DNA of 64,000 bases from Amylostereum areolatum (lineage: Eukaryota > Basidiomycota > Agaricomycetes > Russulales > Stereaceae). Location: contig SAXG01000062.1 of the NCBI GenBank assembly GCA_012932865.1, forward strand, positions 1 to 64,000, written 5' to 3'. The translations under genes were made by a program, and so were the position numbers. Every line of letters starts with the position of its first letter. Position 1 is the stretch's first letter. Of this stretch, positions 1 through 11,778 are shown in pieces. Below the pieces are notes generated by a model that searched no databases, was not told the DNA's origin, and saw only the letters and a list, made by a program, of their open reading frames with translations.

Positions 1-54
1 CACGACAGGCGTTGGCCCTCACGCCCGACAACCATCTGGTATCATCAGGGATCC

Positions 55-235
55 TACCCCCTAGTTATTGAAGGTAATTGACCGTAAGTGCTCAGTTACC
101 ATCAATTACCGTCAGTTACTGGAAATTGGTAATTACAGCAAATTACGTAGTCAGCCTGAGTTATTTTTTTTACTTGAGCATAGTTACTTGTCATTGATTC
201 AATTACCTTCAATTACCATCCCAAACACCCTAGAA
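55..235. repeat. AT-rich inverted-repeat sequence, MITE-like
   Basis: The stretch is built from many copies of AATTACC and its complement GGTAATT. The left edge (TTATTGAAGGTAATTGA) reappears inverted at the right edge before CCCAAACACCC. This resembles a short inverted-repeat transposon remnant, but I cannot define precise ends or a target duplication. No coding potential is seen. Confidence 0.25.
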
Positions 236-1058
236 TAAGGCAGGCAGGTAGCCACAGTAATTAAAGGTAATTGCAGATTATAAATATCCATTTGCATGCC
301 AATTATCAGGCTTATATAACCAAGCTTATCAATAAATTTATAATGCTTCAACAAATATATTAATCCATAAAGTATACAGTATTATTACATACAAAGTCAA
401 GAAAGAACAAATCCCAACACCGCCGAAACAATAAGGCATGACTAAAAAAATGAGGTCAGCAAGATGGACACAAGCGAGATATGACGATTGACTCACCGGC
501 TCCGGCTCTCCAAAGCTCCCGGTTGTAGTCCTAAAGAACATGCTAGCAGAGTCAGCCAGCGGACGGCACGAACTCGGGTAAGCGACGCAACCTGATGCCG
601 TAAACTAAACGGAAAGTGCCCGTAAACGCGCGCGACGAGAAAGGGTCGGGAGCGAACCCGAAAAATGCGCCGGAAGGCGGCACGAACTCGGCAGATGCGG
701 TGAGGTGTAAGAAGCATAGGCAAAGACAAGGGCAGTGAAAGAAGGGAGGAAACGGAGGAGAGAGGACAAGGAAGAGAAACGGGGAAAGAGACGACAGACG
801 ACGGCTCGGAAAACTCCGGCTTATATGCTCGCGGCCAGCGTGACGGCTCGTCACGGTGATGCAAAGCTCCGTTCCGTGCGTCCGTGCGGTCTCGACGCAA
901 ACGCGTCAACAACGTTCAAACACCGACGCCTGGAATCGCAAGTCCAAAGTCCTCCAAGTCAGGAAGCGAAGGTGAAGTAACGAGGGAGTGAGAGCATCGG
1001 GAGCTCGCTAGGTGCGTCATCCCATCTCCCGAGTGCTCTGAATTCTGACTGGCCGTTC
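236..1058. other. Non-coding, nothing recognised
   Basis: Only short overlapping ORFs on both strands with no recognisable protein sequence. The left part is AT-rich and the right part GC-rich. Confidence 0.4.
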
Positions 1059-2210
1059 ATGCAAGTCCGCAGTGCGATGTACAAGAACCCTCGAAGTTCT
1101 CCGACCCCTCTCGCAAAACCCCCCACCTTCGTCAACCCCACACGCATATGCGCACAGGCCCGTGACGCGAATGTACCCTCGCCCCTATCCTCACCGCCGC
1201 TAACCGTCCACGCGTGCCCCTCAACACGTACGGGTCCCAGACGCGCATGGAACCGCGCCGTCCCCGCTCCAATGCCTCCGCCTCCGCGCCAACCCTCCAA
1301 CGCGTCCAAGACCTCCTCCCCCGTGCATGCGTCCTCGCACGCGTTTCCTCCCGCCGTCCCCCCCGCGCGCACGCGCTCGCCGCCCTCCCTCCACACCCAC
1401 GCCCCTCGCTCTCAGCGCCCGCACGCCCGCGTCCTCAACGCCCGCACGCCCGCGTCCTCAACGCCCGCATGCCCGCGTCCTCAATGCCCGCGTCCCTCAA
1501 CGCCCGCACGCCCGCGTCTCAACGCCCGCGCGCGCACACGCCCTCAACAACCACGCGCATGCGCCCTCAACCTGCTCACGCCTGCACGGTCCACGCCCAC
1601 CCCCGCGCCCTCGAACCGCCGCGTCCACGATGCTCACGCACCCGCCCTCGGCCCCGCCCTCCTGTCCTCGACGCGCCCGCGTCCTCGCCCGCATCCCTGC
1701 CCTCGACACGCCCGCGCCCCCTCCTCCTTCGTCCCGTCCCTCGTCCCCTCCCTTGATGTGCTCCCTCGTCGCCTATCCCCGCGTGCCCTCGTCGCCTATC
1801 CCCGCACGCGCTCGACGCCCGACGCCCGACGCCCGCGCCCACGCTCGACGCGCCGCCCGCCCGCACGTGCCCGACGCGCCCACTCGCTCGTCGCGCACAG
1901 CCGCTCACGCTCAACACGCCCCGCACACTCGACGCACACGGCCGTCCGCGCTCGATGCGCAAGGCCACCCGCGCTCGACACCGAATCCCATCCCTTGACG
2001 TGCCCCCGCGCCCATCCGTCGTTCCCAGATGATGCCATGCTGGCCCCCTACCCGACAGCCCTCCCGCGCAAGCACTGTCAGTTGCAAACTCCTAGGCCTC
2101 ACCCTCCACACGCACGGCTCCCTATCGGCGTCCGCTCCCTTCGTCTCCGCGCCCGAACACACGGACCACAAATGCCTCCATGTCCCTGCTCGTGCTCCCT
2201 CCACTTGAAT
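1059..2210. repeat. C-rich low-complexity region with 23-bp tandem repeats
   Basis: A strongly strand-asymmetric CGCC/CACG-rich tract. Between 1416 and 1522 a 23-bp unit starting CGCCCGCACGCCCGCG repeats about four to five times with small deletions. Long ORFs are open on both strands only because stop codons are rare in this composition; their translations (Arg/Pro/Ala/Ser) look non-biological. Confidence 0.6.
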
Positions 2211-4139
2211 GATAGGCGGTCAGGCAGTCTCAGGAGGAGGGTGGATGCTGGCGCTTTTTTGAGCAGGAGGGGTGTTTTCTTTGGGATCCTCTGGTTCTAT
2301 GAGATCACCTATTCTATGCATTGTATATGTACCATAAAGTTGAATACATCATGTTCTGTGCTCCTCTGTCTTTGGAATATCACTGAATGGTCAAAAAAGC
2401 ATGCACAGGGGGGGGTTGAGCTCTGCAGACCACCCCTGCAAAAACTTGCAAAAAAAATATGATCTTGATACTCTCAGAATTCGCATTTCTATACTGATCA
2501 TTCGCATATAACTGTCTTCTGTACATGAGCAATAGTTTGAGAGCTACAACAAAAACAGTCTCGGAGGTGCCCACAGCCAGCGCGTCTCGCGTCGACGTCC
2601 TAATTAGGAAATTTTCGGACGTGAACTCGTGCGTGTAGCAGTCGTGCTCACTCAGTTGTTTTCGTTGTTTCAAGCTCACAGATGTAAAGTAATATAGTAT
2701 AAATTGCAACCTATAAAGTATTCAACTCTAAAATATCTCGGTGGAAGGTGGTAGGGCGGCAGCACCTCGCGCACACTCGACTTCTGTTTGGCCATGCTTG
2801 CTCTGCGCGTCGTGGCCAAACCGGGAAACCATTACCAAAAATAACTATGGGGGGGGTTTCCCTGATGATCAAAAGCCAGATGGTGATGGACCGAAAACTC
2901 GTCGACGACGGTGTGTACATATATGTTATGATATTCTCGGGTCTTATGTGGCATATTAGAGTGCGCAATCTCAAAGCCTCAGCCCTGCCGCATCTCTTGG
3001 CCGAGCATCCATCATCAACACCTCCTACTCCAGAGGCTCCTGGGCATGCTAATCAGACTATTGTGCCCTCCGAAGACCTGCCGTTGGCTGCGATGACCCA
3101 GCAGTATGCCACCTTGTGGATGCTCTCAAGAGTGCACCTAACTTTCCGCATGCGAGTAGCATCAGTTGACTAGTTGCATCCGGCTGTGTAACTGGTTGCA
3201 TCTGATCTGTCTCCCTCCCCAGGCACATCCAAACCCCTATTTCATTTCAGAGCTTCAAGCTTCAGTACTTATCATTTCACATTACGTTTCATTCAAGACC
3301 TGCACTACATATATCCCAAGTAAGTATAAGTCCAATTACTCCCCTTGTCCGTTGCCGCCCGTCGCGCGCCGCCCCTCTCGACCCCGCCCCTCTCGACGCC
3401 CCTTCGTTGCCCCTCCTCCTGCGCCGCCAGTCCCCGCCCGCCTTCTCGCGCACCCCTCGTCGGCCCCCGCCGTCGCGCCGTTGCGTCTCGACCCCCGCTC
3501 GTCGCCCACGCCCCGTCGTCACGTGCTTGCACTCGTTGTGCGCCGTGCGCCCCCTCCTCCCGCGCCGTTGACGCCCCCACGTAGTACGCGGCCGCCACTG
3601 TCCCCACCGTGCGGCGCACGCCGGGACCATGACGGCCGCGTGAGGGGACCGGCGGCATCCACAAGCAAGTCAGATGGTCGTGCGCCGTGCGCCGGTAGGG
3701 TACATGTAACATACTATATTACAAACGTCTATCGAACGGCGGCACTCCCGTCACATGCTCGTCGACCGCGAGTATGCCAAACCATCCATGCCCGCCGGGG
3801 ATCGACGGCACGAAAAACTCCATGGGCGCGAGATCCCGGTCGAAGTTGGAGCGGCATGGGGCAGAGCGTCTCCATCTCTCGCAGTTCCTCGGCGACGATG
3901 GGGAGCCTCTGTCGCCACCATCGATCGCCCAGAGTATGCGCACGTACCATGCCTGGCTTGGCACTCTCACTTGGATACGTCCATAGCCCCTGCGCCTCAA
4001 TTTCCTCTTGCGCGCCTCGAGGCCAAACCATATGGCCTAGTGGTGCCGTCTCCGTCGCCCAGCAACTGGAAAGGCTCCCACAGCCAACGGTCGAAACCCC
4101 CACGGGCGACGCGCGGGACCCTCGGGTTCCCGGTATTCG
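2211..4139. other. Intergenic, no gene recognised
   Basis: Contains an AT-rich part (2280-2960) and a CG-rich part (3350-3650). ORFs are short and mutually overlapping. The only structured item is the 66-bp dispersed repeat at 3162-3227. Confidence 0.4.
3162..3227 (+). repeat. Dispersed repeat, inverted copy at 34181-34247
   Basis: The sequence holding two TTGCATC-type motifs followed by TGATCTGTCTCCCTCCCCAG recurs in reverse complement at 34181-34247 with only a few differences and a small indel. The distal copy sits at the point where a Ty3/gypsy pol gene is cut off, so the unit probably belongs to another mobile element. Confidence 0.6.
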
Positions 4140-5666
4140 TCATGATCGCGAGGTATCGGCGGGCCCGACAGGAGCTTCAAACCCCGACACGAAGATGTGC
4201 GGCAGACACACGTCGTAGCCGCACTCAACAGCGTCCGACAACCCGTCTAACAAACGGTGCAGCAGGGAAGCGGTGTCGTCGTCTTCGAACTGCAGGCGCT
4301 TCGCCGGGTGAACCAACTCGACGCGGGAGAGCCTCGGGACTTGCCCCAGCGAGAGGAGCGACGGCAGGCCCTCGGCCAAATCGTCGGCTGCGCGATGGGC
4401 AGCAATGAGGGTCACAGGTGAGAAGCGGGCGGCGTAGAGGCGCCCCACGCGCGTGCTGCTCGCAGATGTTGCCTGGACCACCAGCGTGTCGACTTGACGC
4501 ATATGAGGAGGAGGGTTGGCGAGGAGGACGTCAAAAGGGGGACTCGGGGGGGCGTCCCAGGTAGCATGGTGGGGAGGATGGACGGGCCCCCGTAGGGCGA
4601 GCTGTCGAGACCCCCAGCGTGCGTCTTGGTTCCCGACGTCGACGTCGATGTGCATATGATGGGCGAGGCGGGCGGGGACGCGTATCGACGCGCGGTCGAT
4701 ATCGTGCGAGATGGCGACGGAGGGGATCGGGAGGGATGAGGGGAAGAGAAGGAGGAAGATGCCCTCCAAATGCATCATGTCACGGTGAGACCCGTCCACG
4801 GTCATTCGGTGCTGGCAGCTGGGGAGGACTTCGCAAACGAGGAGGGCGCGGTGGACGAGCATTGTCTCGTCCGCAATTTCGAGGTGCTCCAAGCGAGGGA
4901 GGGCCACGCGCATGTCGGAAGGGGGGCACATGGCACCTCGTACGAGCGGGAGGGCGTACGCCAACGTCAATTCGCGAAGCTGGGGGAGAGACGCAAGGGT
5001 GGCCACGAACTCGGAGGTGGTTGTCCATTGGCGAACACCGAGCAGATCCACGCGCGCCAGACCGGGGCTGAACCATGATGAAGTTGGAGACAATAAAATG
5101 CCTGAGAGTTTGAGGGATGCAAGCCCGGCAATGGCGTTGGGCGGCGGGTTGGGGAGGGTCGCGTCGTGCTCCGTCCAGACATTCTGGCCCCACCTGTCTC
5201 GATCCACGGTGGGAAGAGCCCAGGGAACGCGCTGGTCGGACGTGAGAGTGACGCAGCGTAAATTGGATGTGCATGCGGCGACGAGGCGATCCGGGGGGCA
5301 GTCGCGGACGGACGCTACGATGGACCGGAACTGACATTGAAGACCGAGGAGATGGACGATCCGGGCGTGCCCAGCCAGCCGGAAAGACATCGCGGGCGAC
5401 ATCGCGCGGGGACTGCGGCACGCTCTGTAGGTCGGCGGGGTGGTTCCCTAGGCGTTTGACGAATAGGTCGAACCAAAATTGTGACGCGATCGGGATTATG
5501 GACCAGAGAGCGCGGTCCTGCGATGGCACATGCACGCCACCGCCGACAGACGTGCGTGGCCGAAATCCATGGCCCTGGATGGACGAGGATCCCCGTGCTG
5601 GTCGAGGTGTCCGCGGAGATGGCGGAAGACCATTTGAAGCACTTCGGTGGGGAGGGCGTCAGACAT
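4140..5666 (-). pseudogene. F-box domain protein, frame broken
   Basis: The start at 5666 gives MSDALPTEVLQMVFRHL, an F-box-like N-terminus (LPxEVLxxVFxxL), followed by the AVACMCHRR segment typical of the second F-box helix. The frame then has to change twice. The first change is at about 5515, in a CTCTCT run, before SIIPIASQFWFDLF; the second is around 5400. After that a 400-residue frame with LRR-like leucine spacing stays open to 4140. Such proteins normally act as substrate adaptors of SCF ubiquitin ligases, and agaricomycetes have hundreds of them. The two breaks cannot easily be explained by introns, so this copy is probably decayed, or the sequence carries errors. Confidence 0.5.
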
Positions 5667-5929
5667 GTTGAGCTGGAGATCTGTTAGCGAGAAATGCAAG
5701 CGAATGGTGATCAACATACCCGGGCAATCGACAAATATGCCGGGAGGGGGTAGGTTACAGCGATTATCGTCGTTGCGCTTGGTGGACGAAGGGCAGAAAA
5801 TGTTGAGGGACGGCGATTGGACCGGCCTCCATGGTTGACACCAGAAGCCGGGCCCGGACGAGGAACCGATTGCGCGCTGAGCGATCTAATGAGACCAAGT
5901 CCCCCGGAGCCCTAGATCAGTCGGACACC
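5667..5929. other. Spacer between F-box gene and repeat array
   Basis: No coding sequence recognised. It would hold the promoter of the minus-strand F-box gene. It ends where the GTTAAC array begins. Confidence 0.4.
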
Positions 5930-6158
5930 GTTAACGCGTCCGCGCGAGGAATCCGTTAACGCGTCCGCCCAAGAATCCGTTAACGCGTCCGCGGCGAGGA
6001 ATCCGTTAACGCGTCCGCCCAAGAAACCCGTTAACACGTCCGCAAGAAGCCCGTTAACGCCTCTGCGCGAGAAGTCTGTTCACGCCGCGCAAGAAATCCG
6101 TTAACGCGTTCCCCCAAGAAACCCGTTAACGCATTTGCGCGAGAAGTCTGTTCAAGCG
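5930..6158 (-). repeat. Left GTTAAC array (about 10 units of ~24 bp)
   Basis: Units read AATCCGTTAACGCGTCCGCC plus CAAG or CGAGG. Eight contain an exact GTTAAC and two are decayed (GTTCAC, GTTCAA). Read on the minus strand the core is GACGCGTTAACGGATT, which matches the core of the array at 26603-27110, so the two arrays face each other. Regular spacing and inverted orientation recall subterminal binding sites of DNA transposases, but no terminal repeat or target duplication is visible. Confidence 0.75.
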
Positions 6159-6536
6159 GATAAGACAACAATCATCCAATATCCATAGGCCAGACCGCCA
6201 CGAGTTGACACTCACGTGAATCCGGTGTCTTCGAAAAGAGTCGTCCCTCATTGTCACCCCACCCTCCCACTGTGTACTTTTTGTTCCCCATAATAATACA
6301 TCCATTCTGTGAAGGCAATCCGTTGAGCGCGCTACACCAAACCCCCCCTGTATACAGAGCCCATGGCATACCTTTGCGTGGTTGAGTGTGCCGTGCTCGC
6401 CGCCATGGAGCAGGGGCCATGGTCCGGAGTCCAATCCAAACTGCGCGAAAGCCACACGCATCCATATGAATAATAATATTTCTAATGTCATACACCCCAG
6501 CACCCACTCCCTGACCACCCTTACCAGTCCGACACA
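6159..6536. other. Spacer between array and transposase gene
   Basis: No gene recognised. It lies immediately downstream of the transposase stop region, so it may hold its 3' UTR. Confidence 0.3.
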
Positions 6537-9500
6537 TCAACCACGCCCGCGAAATCCTTTAAAACACTCTTCCAGAAGACTCCGATAGTTATGACTTTGT
6601 CTAGCGCGGGCGTCAGCCGGGGCACAACCAGTGTGGTACTCAGAGCTTACTTTCGACGATACGCCGCCTCGCCGGCCCTGTTGGCCACTACAGATTCTTT
6701 CGCCAGGCCATACCATTGTTCTAACCTTTGCGCGAAAGAAGCGCACGATACGGCGCATCTCCCGCTCTAGCAAGGCCTTTTCCTCGGTCCACCGGGCCTG
6801 CAGTGCCCGCGTCCGAAACCAGTGTACCTTCAGCACTAATAAAGAAGCCGGCATGAGCATGTAGGACTGAGTTTGGTCCACACAGCACGTACTTTCCCCC
6901 GCAGTACTTCTTCACTTTGCCATCGTCTTGGTTATGAACAAAGGTGAAGTCGCTCCAGACCCAGGAAGGGCTGGTCTTCCCCTCCCCGAGCGTGTCCTTG
7001 TCTGATGCCCACCGTGAATGCCACAATGTCCTCTCGCGCCAAGGGCCGATACTTCTGGTCTTCTGGCTTCATGCCGAGGCGCAGAAGAGCCAGCCTTGCG
7101 CGACGATATCGGTCTGCAGCTAAGGCGACTGCCGCTCTCTTGCGTTCCTGCTTCGCAAACTCGCGCAAGTTCTTCTTGACACCGGAGACGTTGCGCGCTC
7201 CCCTGAGCAAGGCGTAAGATGTGATCAGTTGGACCCGAACGTCATCCAGAGCCTCGTTGGCTTCACCCTCCCGCAGCATCCGTTCTGCGTCCACCCGCGC
7301 CCTTCGCCGCCGCTGCTGCTTTGAGTTCCTCCCCCCAATGGCAAGGAAGCTCCACCGTCGCTTCCGCCACATCCTTCCACAGAGCGCCGCGTACCCCGTC
7401 ATCCCGATTCGTACCGTCGTCCTCCTGCCTCCTCTTCCGCGTCTGGCCCGTTGCTTCCTTCCCGTCCCCGTATCCCTCCTCCAGCTTATCCTCCACCTCC
7501 TCGTAACCACCATCCGCCACATTTTCCACAGCCAACTCAGACGCCGCCACCTTCACGACGTCCAAGAATAAACGCCGCATTTCCGTCCAGTCTTCGAATC
7601 GTCGCCACCAGTTCTTCTTTGCCTCCTTCGTCGCTTTTGTGTCGGCTTCAGGGTCGTTCTCGAGCTTCTTCAGCAGCTGTGCCCTGCGCAGAACACTTTG
7701 AGCCGTCGTAGCGTCGCCAAGGATGCCACGTACCTAGCCTCCTCCAAAGCGATCCCCTCTGATATCGTTCCTGCCAATCCCGCCGTCACATCCTTACGAC
7801 TGGCCGACTCACTCAACATTTCCAAGGCATCCTTTTGAGTGAACCCTGGCCATTGGTCAGTCCAATCGCCCCGGAAGCATGCGCCTCAGCTCACCTTTCG
7901 TCGCGCTGGTGCTCGGCTCGTACGGATTGTTCAGCCCTTTGTGGTTCTTGAAGTCCGTAACCTTGCTGAGCCACTCCTTCTCCTCATCTCTCCATTTCAC
8001 CACCGTCTCAGCCTCCAACCCGCCCTCGACATCCGCCACCACCGCGTTCACGACGCCAATTTGTTCCACAGCCTCCTTGTGCTTCCTCACGCACGCCTTT
8101 CCTACGAAACGTCAGTAAAAACTATATTGGACCATCACTTGCGATGCTCACCCACTCCCACCGTCCTACGCCAATTCATGTCGCCATGGTGGTCGTTGAT
8201 TCTGTCGTGGCGGTGACCCGAAGTCATCTCCCGCGTGCTAGCCCCGAGCGCGTTCAGCGTCGCCCAAATCCGCTCTTGCCCTTCCCCATCTGTGCGCCCC
8301 AATCCAGGTAAGAAGTTGCAAGAGAAATTATACCTGCACCCCGGCTTGTGCCCTGGGAGGTGAAACTTCCCGATAACCCGGATAATCTTTGGCCAATCCA
8401 GATTTGCCAGGGATTTGCACTCGGCGACCGCCTTTTTCAACTCGAGCATCCGCTTCTCGAAATTGATGCAGTATTGGCACCCGATGTCATATGCGAATAT
8501 GTGCAGCGACAAGGTCATCCACGGCTGCAGCCCTGAGGCCAGCGCGAAGTCGACGTTAACGAACCTGCACGAGTCCATTCCATCAACGAAAATGTCCATA
8601 CATCGGAGTACGATAGTTACCTTTCTCCTTTCTGGAGATCCACGCCTCCTGCTGGTAGGACGAACATATGGCGTGCGCAGGACAAGCCCAGGGTCCCGGA
8701 GACGCTCCCCCACCATACCCCGTGCCCCATGGCGCGGAAAGGTTGACAGCTTGAAGGCTGAACGCGTGCGTCAGCGTCGACCAATGCATCCGCAGTGACC
8801 AACTCACCTCTGGCTCCATCGGGCCCAACGTCTTCTGATACTCCGTAAAGTCCTCCATGTTTGCAAAGTAGGCGCTGCCCTCCGTTAAAGCGACGTCGTT
8901 CGGGTCCAAGGGCTTGACCTTTTGATCTTGCTGGTAATTTCCATCCACAGTGTAAAACAACGCGTCCAAGTACCTGAAAGCGTTAAGTGTCAGCCAAGTG
9001 GCATTTGCCCACACAGTAGGAGACCAATACCACTCCTCCTCGGGACGATCCATCCAATCCAGCTCCATGTTTAAGCCCGGCTGAGGACAAGCTGGGCACA
9101 GGATTGCCAGCTTACCAGCCCCAAGGTGGGTCCCCGGCCTCGTTCCCGAACGCCTGACCATCGTCAGGTAAGAGTGTTCTCGGTTGCTAGTCAACCATTC
9201 CCGATATCGATTCTAACACCAACGCGGTCAGTACCTAGATCGAGCCCTCGCCGATAGGTAACTCACCACCACTTTGGTGAACAAGACGCCCTCGCTCAAC
9301 CGTTCCAGATACTTGACGTAGTCTTGGCAAGCGGTTTGAGACTGGCAGGACAGGAGGAGGAACTTATCGAGCAGGCGCGTGCAGAACGCCGTCTGAGGTT
9401 TCTCCCATGACCCGGGGAACAGACCGATCCTGAGCAATTGCAACGCCTCGGGCTCCTGGACGCCGGTCCCCTCCTGCGGGCAATAGCAATAGCTTATGTG

Positions 9501-10460
9501 TGCGGTCTAAAACCCCTCGTCAGTGCATATCGTCGTCTCCCTTGGCGGTCTCAAACTGAGCAAGCAACGCATCTGGTCGTGCCCGGTGTACACCACCATG
9601 TTCAGCTTGTCCAACTCCGTGCGCGTCCAAAATCCAGTATCTTTGTCCCACACCTCGATCCGATGAAATGGCATGCGACGGTGGTCATTCATCATACACG
9701 TCCCACATGCAGGCTTGGAGAAAAAACACTCCACGCATCGATAGAGGGGCATGGCCTCGGTACCCTCGCTCTTCTTGCAGATGGAGCACACGCTCAGCGT
9801 TGGCCCCGCCTCTCGCGCCAGCAATGTGTCATGCGCCGGGCCCGCTTGAGTGCTAGGAATTGATTCATGCGCTTGGACGGAGCCTGCCAACCAACCTAAG
9901 CATGTGCGCGCGTTCCACCATGGCCAAGCAAAACTCACTATTGTGTTGTTCACCCTTGCCCTCTTGGGTGCAGGCCCATCCTTCCCCAACGCCTTATGCC
10001 GCGCCTGCGCCGCCACGTCTTTCTCTGCTTCCGCTTCCGCCTTTGCCGCTTCTTTCGCTGCCGCCTTCGCCTCCCTCGCCGCAGCCGCCGCATCGTCCTT
10101 CGCGGAATGAGGACCCGTGAAAGGGTTTGTGGTCCATCCTCCGCGCACCGATCCACCACCCGCCTTGACCTTATGCGGCGTGCTCCCCCGGCCCTGACGC
10201 AGCCCCCCCGACATGGTCTGAACAGGGGCGTGTCCCTTGGGCGTGACGCAGCCCTCGAAGGACGGAGCTTTCAGAGGTTGAGTCGGCGTGATCCATATTC
10301 TCTCCGACCGAGAATAAGTCGTCACAGGGGTCTGCGGGCCCCCCACCCTGGCCCGTCGAGGCGTCCCAGGCAGTCGCTGAGTGTTCAGCGCCACGGACCC
10401 GGCCGCAAAGACGCCGGGAGATCTTCCTGGCTTGACGGGAGACTTGTCGTTTGACGCCAT
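6537..10460 (-). CDS. KDZ-family DNA transposase with CxC2-type zinc cluster
   Basis: A multi-exon gene starting MASNDKSPVKP at 10460. The first exon has a basic, Ala/Lys-rich stretch, then a Cys/His cluster (CSICKK, CVECFF, CGTC, MNDHRRMPFHRIEVW) typical of the CxC2-like domain that precedes KDZ transposases. Further exons give ELLRIGLFPGS-like sequence (LLRIGLFPGSW, about 9430), CPACPQPGLNM (about 9100), the catalytic core with DIGCQYC (about 8490), FHLPGHKPGCRYNFSC (about 8350), DGEGQERIWATLN and STREMTSGHRHDRINDHHGD (about 8170). The C-terminal exons (8090-7857, 7522-6932, 6881-6537) carry the Lys/Arg-rich tail typical of the family. Acidic residues needed for catalysis (D and E of DGEGQE) are present. 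Exact splice sites and the true stop are not resolved. Kyakuja-Dileera-Zisupton elements are abundant in agaricomycetes. I see no clear premature stop inside the core, so it could be active. Confidence 0.8.
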
Positions 10461-11778
10461 GAGAGTCAGCGCATCTAGGCCCCACGGCGTTGATACTTAA
10501 CGGCGACGGCACTTCGCAAGATCACCTCAACCTCATCATTTGAATTGCATATCCATAGCCAGGTCCACTTTCCAGACGCGCGTCTCGCGTTGCTAATGTC
10601 TCACTATTTGACACTACTCCACGCACCCCCAACATAACCTCAAACGATCCCCCCTGACCCCGCCGCTTTCCGTCTAAAAGGTATTCGGTCAGCCCGCCCC
10701 AAATTCCAGACCTCGATACTTAAGTACTTACCTCCCGATCCTCCAATGTAGCCCTCCACCTTCCTCACCTCCGCCCTACACGTTTTGCTAGCCTCCGTGA
10801 GCAATGAAAATGTGATGTCATTGCCTTTGCGCACTTTCCGATGAGATCCAAGTGCACTAAGGTAAATCTCCACGCACCAGATCGTCCGCCAATATTTGGC
10901 ATCTGCGCATCCATGAGAGAAAGCCCATTGTTGGGCCCTGGAATTGGACGGTCGAGTCAGGACACCCGTGACAAAGACGGAGTGCGAACCCGACAAGCTT
11001 CTGCACAAAGGCAGAAGTCCACAATGCAAACGAGGCCGGGCCTTGGAGGATGGAGGATGGGCGGCACCGGGGAAAGGAAAGGACAGCCAGAGTAGTGCTG
11101 GTATGAGGGACGGTCTTGGTCGTGGCGTCGCGACTTCCGGTTTGAAAGCGAACAAGCAGACCACGTGCTACTGCCGCATTTGGTCTTAGGTACTTGATCC
11201 GGGGTATACTTAAATGTATCTAAAAACCTAATTAATTCAAACGCAGACCACGTGCACTGTTTGAGCGCCAAAAGCTCTGACATAATTCCAACCCACGCGC
11301 GTCGCCTTGGGCGTCCCCTTTGGCAATTAAGCCCTTACCCACAGACGTCCACAGTCCCCCACGCGGTCCTACACCATATCCCCCTCCCGCTCTCCTGCCC
11401 GGGACCTTTGTGCACCTTCTGCTCGCGCAGAAACTCAGACGCAATCTACTGCTTTTTAGCAGTGGCGCGTTCGTGTGGTGGCACATCCTCAACTTGGACA
11501 CTCCTGCCGCCTTTTCCAGGCCTCCCCCGGGCCCTTCTTGTGCGTATATCACACTCTCCCCCCGACCCCCGACCCCTCGCCCCCTTCTGCTCGCGCAGAA
11601 AACGATCTCTTTCCTCCCGTACAGCTCCCCCGCTCTCCGGCCTGCCTCCTCCCATCCTTCCCACCAAATATCAGATCACCTTCACGGATTCTGTGCGTAT
11701 ATCCATACCCATATGATCTCCGGCCAACCTCGCTCATTGTCCGACTCGTACCACGCTCCCAGCCCTCAACATCGATAC
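10461..11778. promoter_or_regulatory. Divergent intergenic region
   Basis: Separates the minus-strand transposase start from the plus-strand orphan gene start, so both promoters must lie here. The CTTCTGCTCGCGCAGAAA element occurs in two variants near 11414-11432 and 11584-11602. No gene is recognised on either strand. Confidence 0.35.

Noticed and set aside
1059..2462. 467-codon plus-strand ORF
   Set aside because: Its translation is Arg/Pro/Ala/Ser low complexity from a C-rich repeat tract, other frames are equally open, and no domain is visible.
5930..6158. CRISPR-like array
   Set aside because: Units are contiguous diverged tandem repeats without unique spacers, in a eukaryotic genome.
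7005..7711. Plus-strand ORFs over 7.0-7.7 kb
   Set aside because: They are shadows of the minus-strand transposase exons; the minus frame carries the charged helical sequence expected of the family.
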